A stretch of DNA of 6,077 nt from Spirochaetales bacterium. GTDB lineage: Bacteria > Spirochaetota > Spirochaetia > DSM-16054 > Sediminispirochaetaceae. This document shows positions 5,003-6,077 of the stretch, one piece after another; within the stretch, counting starts at the first letter, position 1; every line of letters begins with the position of its first letter. The notes beneath the pieces were generated by a model. The model was not told where the DNA came from. It made no database searches and worked only from the letters and a program-made list of their open reading frames with translations. Position numbers and translations under genes: made by a program. The stretch spans positions 1 through 6,077 of the forward strand of contig JAASTM010000163.1 of the NCBI GenBank assembly GCA_021767325.1, given 5' to 3'.

Positions 5003-6077
5003 CTATTCCAGGTGAATAGTTCCCTCCGGAATCTCGGCTAAGAGGATCCTCTGGCGGGTGATCGGGCTTCCGTGCAGCAGAACGAAAGATTCGGGATTCT
5101 CTTCGAGGAGGGAGCGGTCGAAAAAGAGAGTCAGACGGCCCGAAGAATCGGTCAATCCGCTTACGAGCGAAGCGTATCTGCGCCCCCGTTTAACAGTTAT
5201 GTGCACCGGGTAGTTCGACCTTTCAGCCTTGACATCGAACTTCACTGAGTTTTGCTCTATCTCGGCCGTACTCACCTTGCCCTTGGACAGCGACGGCAGT
5301 GAAGTTACTGCTACCACGCCTTCCCGCTGCAGAACCACGGTAGAAAAATCTGTATCCGGGATGGCGGCAATGCTGTGCTCGGCGTTGATATCCGGCCCCT
5401 GATATGTTCGGCCGGAGGAGAGCTCTATAAACTTGAGTGAATAATCCGCGTCGGTAGGGGTAATTATCGAGATGTAGGGAGTTCCCGGATCCAGATACCG
5501 GGGCAGGTTAGCAATCAGATAAGTCTCGCCCTCCCGCAGCTCAGCCGCGTTCAGCGAAAATTTTCTGGCAACCGGTGTGTTGCGGGTACTTACTACCGCC
5601 TCAATCGAATCCGAAAGCAGCGAGACCACCCCCTTAGAATCTGCATTCACCTTTTCCAGCATCCAGCGGGAATCCGGCGATTTATACCACGAAAACAGCT
5701 GCCGGGCTCCGTCCAGGTCGATGTGAATCATTTTTTCATCCGCATTGAGTCTGATCTCCTCAAAAACCAGCTGTTTTTCATCCAACCGGATACGCTGTTC
5801 ATACCAGCCGCCCCGGCCGTCGCGGTAGAAAATCGTTTGAGGCTCATCAGCGGGAACAGCAAACTGCCCGTTACTCAGTATTCGTATTCCGCTTGCACTG
5901 CCGTCACTCCGGCGCAGATGCACCCACTCATTACTGCGGAAACTGTCGCGGACGATACTGCCGTCGGAACGGTATATCATACCGGTAAAAACTGCTGAGT
6001 TTCTCGCATCGGTGGTATCCCGCTGGAAAAAGTTGTTGGTACCGGCCGGTGAGGGCAGAATATCGATTATATTGCGC
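5003..6077 (-). CDS. Unrecognised beta-rich, cysteine-free protein, C-terminal part; 5' end outside the window
   Basis: I do not recognise this gene. The frame is open from its TAG at 5003-5005 to the window edge, giving 357 visible residues. The Met at 5980 (visible residue 33) is internal: the codons before it read as ordinary protein and have no ribosome site near it. Seen: no cysteine, no hydrophobic stretch long enough for a membrane helix, many alternating polar/hydrophobic segments and Gly/Asp/Pro turns, which suggests beta-sheet or beta-sandwich modules; a short RSDGS motif occurs twice near residues 36-63, and an Ig-like-looking stretch occupies about the last 100 residues. Absence of cysteine and this texture fit a secreted or envelope protein, but the N-terminus needed to test for a signal peptide is missing. 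It ends 61 bp before the first IclR gene with no clear terminator. A link to the operon is doubtful. Confidence 0.75.
   Translation of the reverse strand, partial: RNIIDILPSPAGTNNFFQRDTTDARNSAVFTGMIYRSDGSIVRDSFRSNEWVHLRRSDGSASGIRILSNGQFAVPADEPQTIFYRDGRGGWYEQRIRLDEKQLVFEEIRLNADEKMIHIDLDGARQLFSWYKSPDSRWMLEKVNADSKGVVSLLSDSIEAVVSTRNTPVARKFSLNAAELREGETYLIANLPRYLDPGTPYISIITPTDADYSLKFIELSSGRTYQGPDINAEHSIAAIPDTDFSTVVLQREGVVAVTSLPSLSKGKVSTAEIEQNSVKFDVKAERSNYPVHITVKRGRRYASLVSGLTDSSGRLTLFFDRSLLEENPESFVLLHGSPITRQRILLAEIPEGTIHLE

Overview
All six protein genes in this window lie on the minus strand, so they read from high to low coordinates. Base composition is moderate (roughly half G+C by eye), with AT-rich intergenic stretches. 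There are no RNA genes, insertion sequences, CRISPR arrays or long repeats. The taxon cannot be fixed from the sequence. The genes point to a free-living bacterium that takes up and degrades, or makes, small amino-acid derivatives. A fermentative environmental lineage such as a spirochaete or a Bacillota/Desulfobacterota-like group would fit, but this is a weak guess.

Layout in transcription order. (1) 6077-5003 is the C-terminal 357 residues of a larger, unrecognised, cysteine-free, beta-rich protein. The reading frame stays open to the window edge, so the internal Met at 5980 is not its start. (2) 4941-4165 is an IclR-family regulator, preceded by a near-consensus promoter whose -10 box ends only 8 nt before the ATG. 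(3) 4051-3161 is a second, paralogous IclR-family regulator with an unusual N-terminal extension that makes its start uncertain. (4) A 150-bp spacer holds several inverted repeats and a probable regulated promoter. (5) 3010-1628 is a class-III PLP aminotransferase of the diaminobutyrate/2-oxoglutarate transaminase type. (6) 1615-593 is aspartate-semialdehyde dehydrogenase (asd). (7) 581-1 is the N-terminal half of an M20D amidohydrolase, running off the window.

The last three genes are separated by only 12 and 11 nt and form a clear operon. Their activities link up chemically. The aminotransferase interconverts L-aspartate 4-semialdehyde and L-2,4-diaminobutyrate (DABA). Asd interconverts the semialdehyde and L-4-aspartyl phosphate. 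An M20D enzyme hydrolyses an N-acyl or amide bond. Together they could release DABA from an N-acylated compound (for example N-acetyl-DABA, the ectoine intermediate) and feed it into the aspartate pathway, or run the other way towards DABA. Two adjacent IclR regulators favour an inducible catabolic role. No ectA, ectC, doeA or transporter gene lies inside the window, so this pathway is inference.
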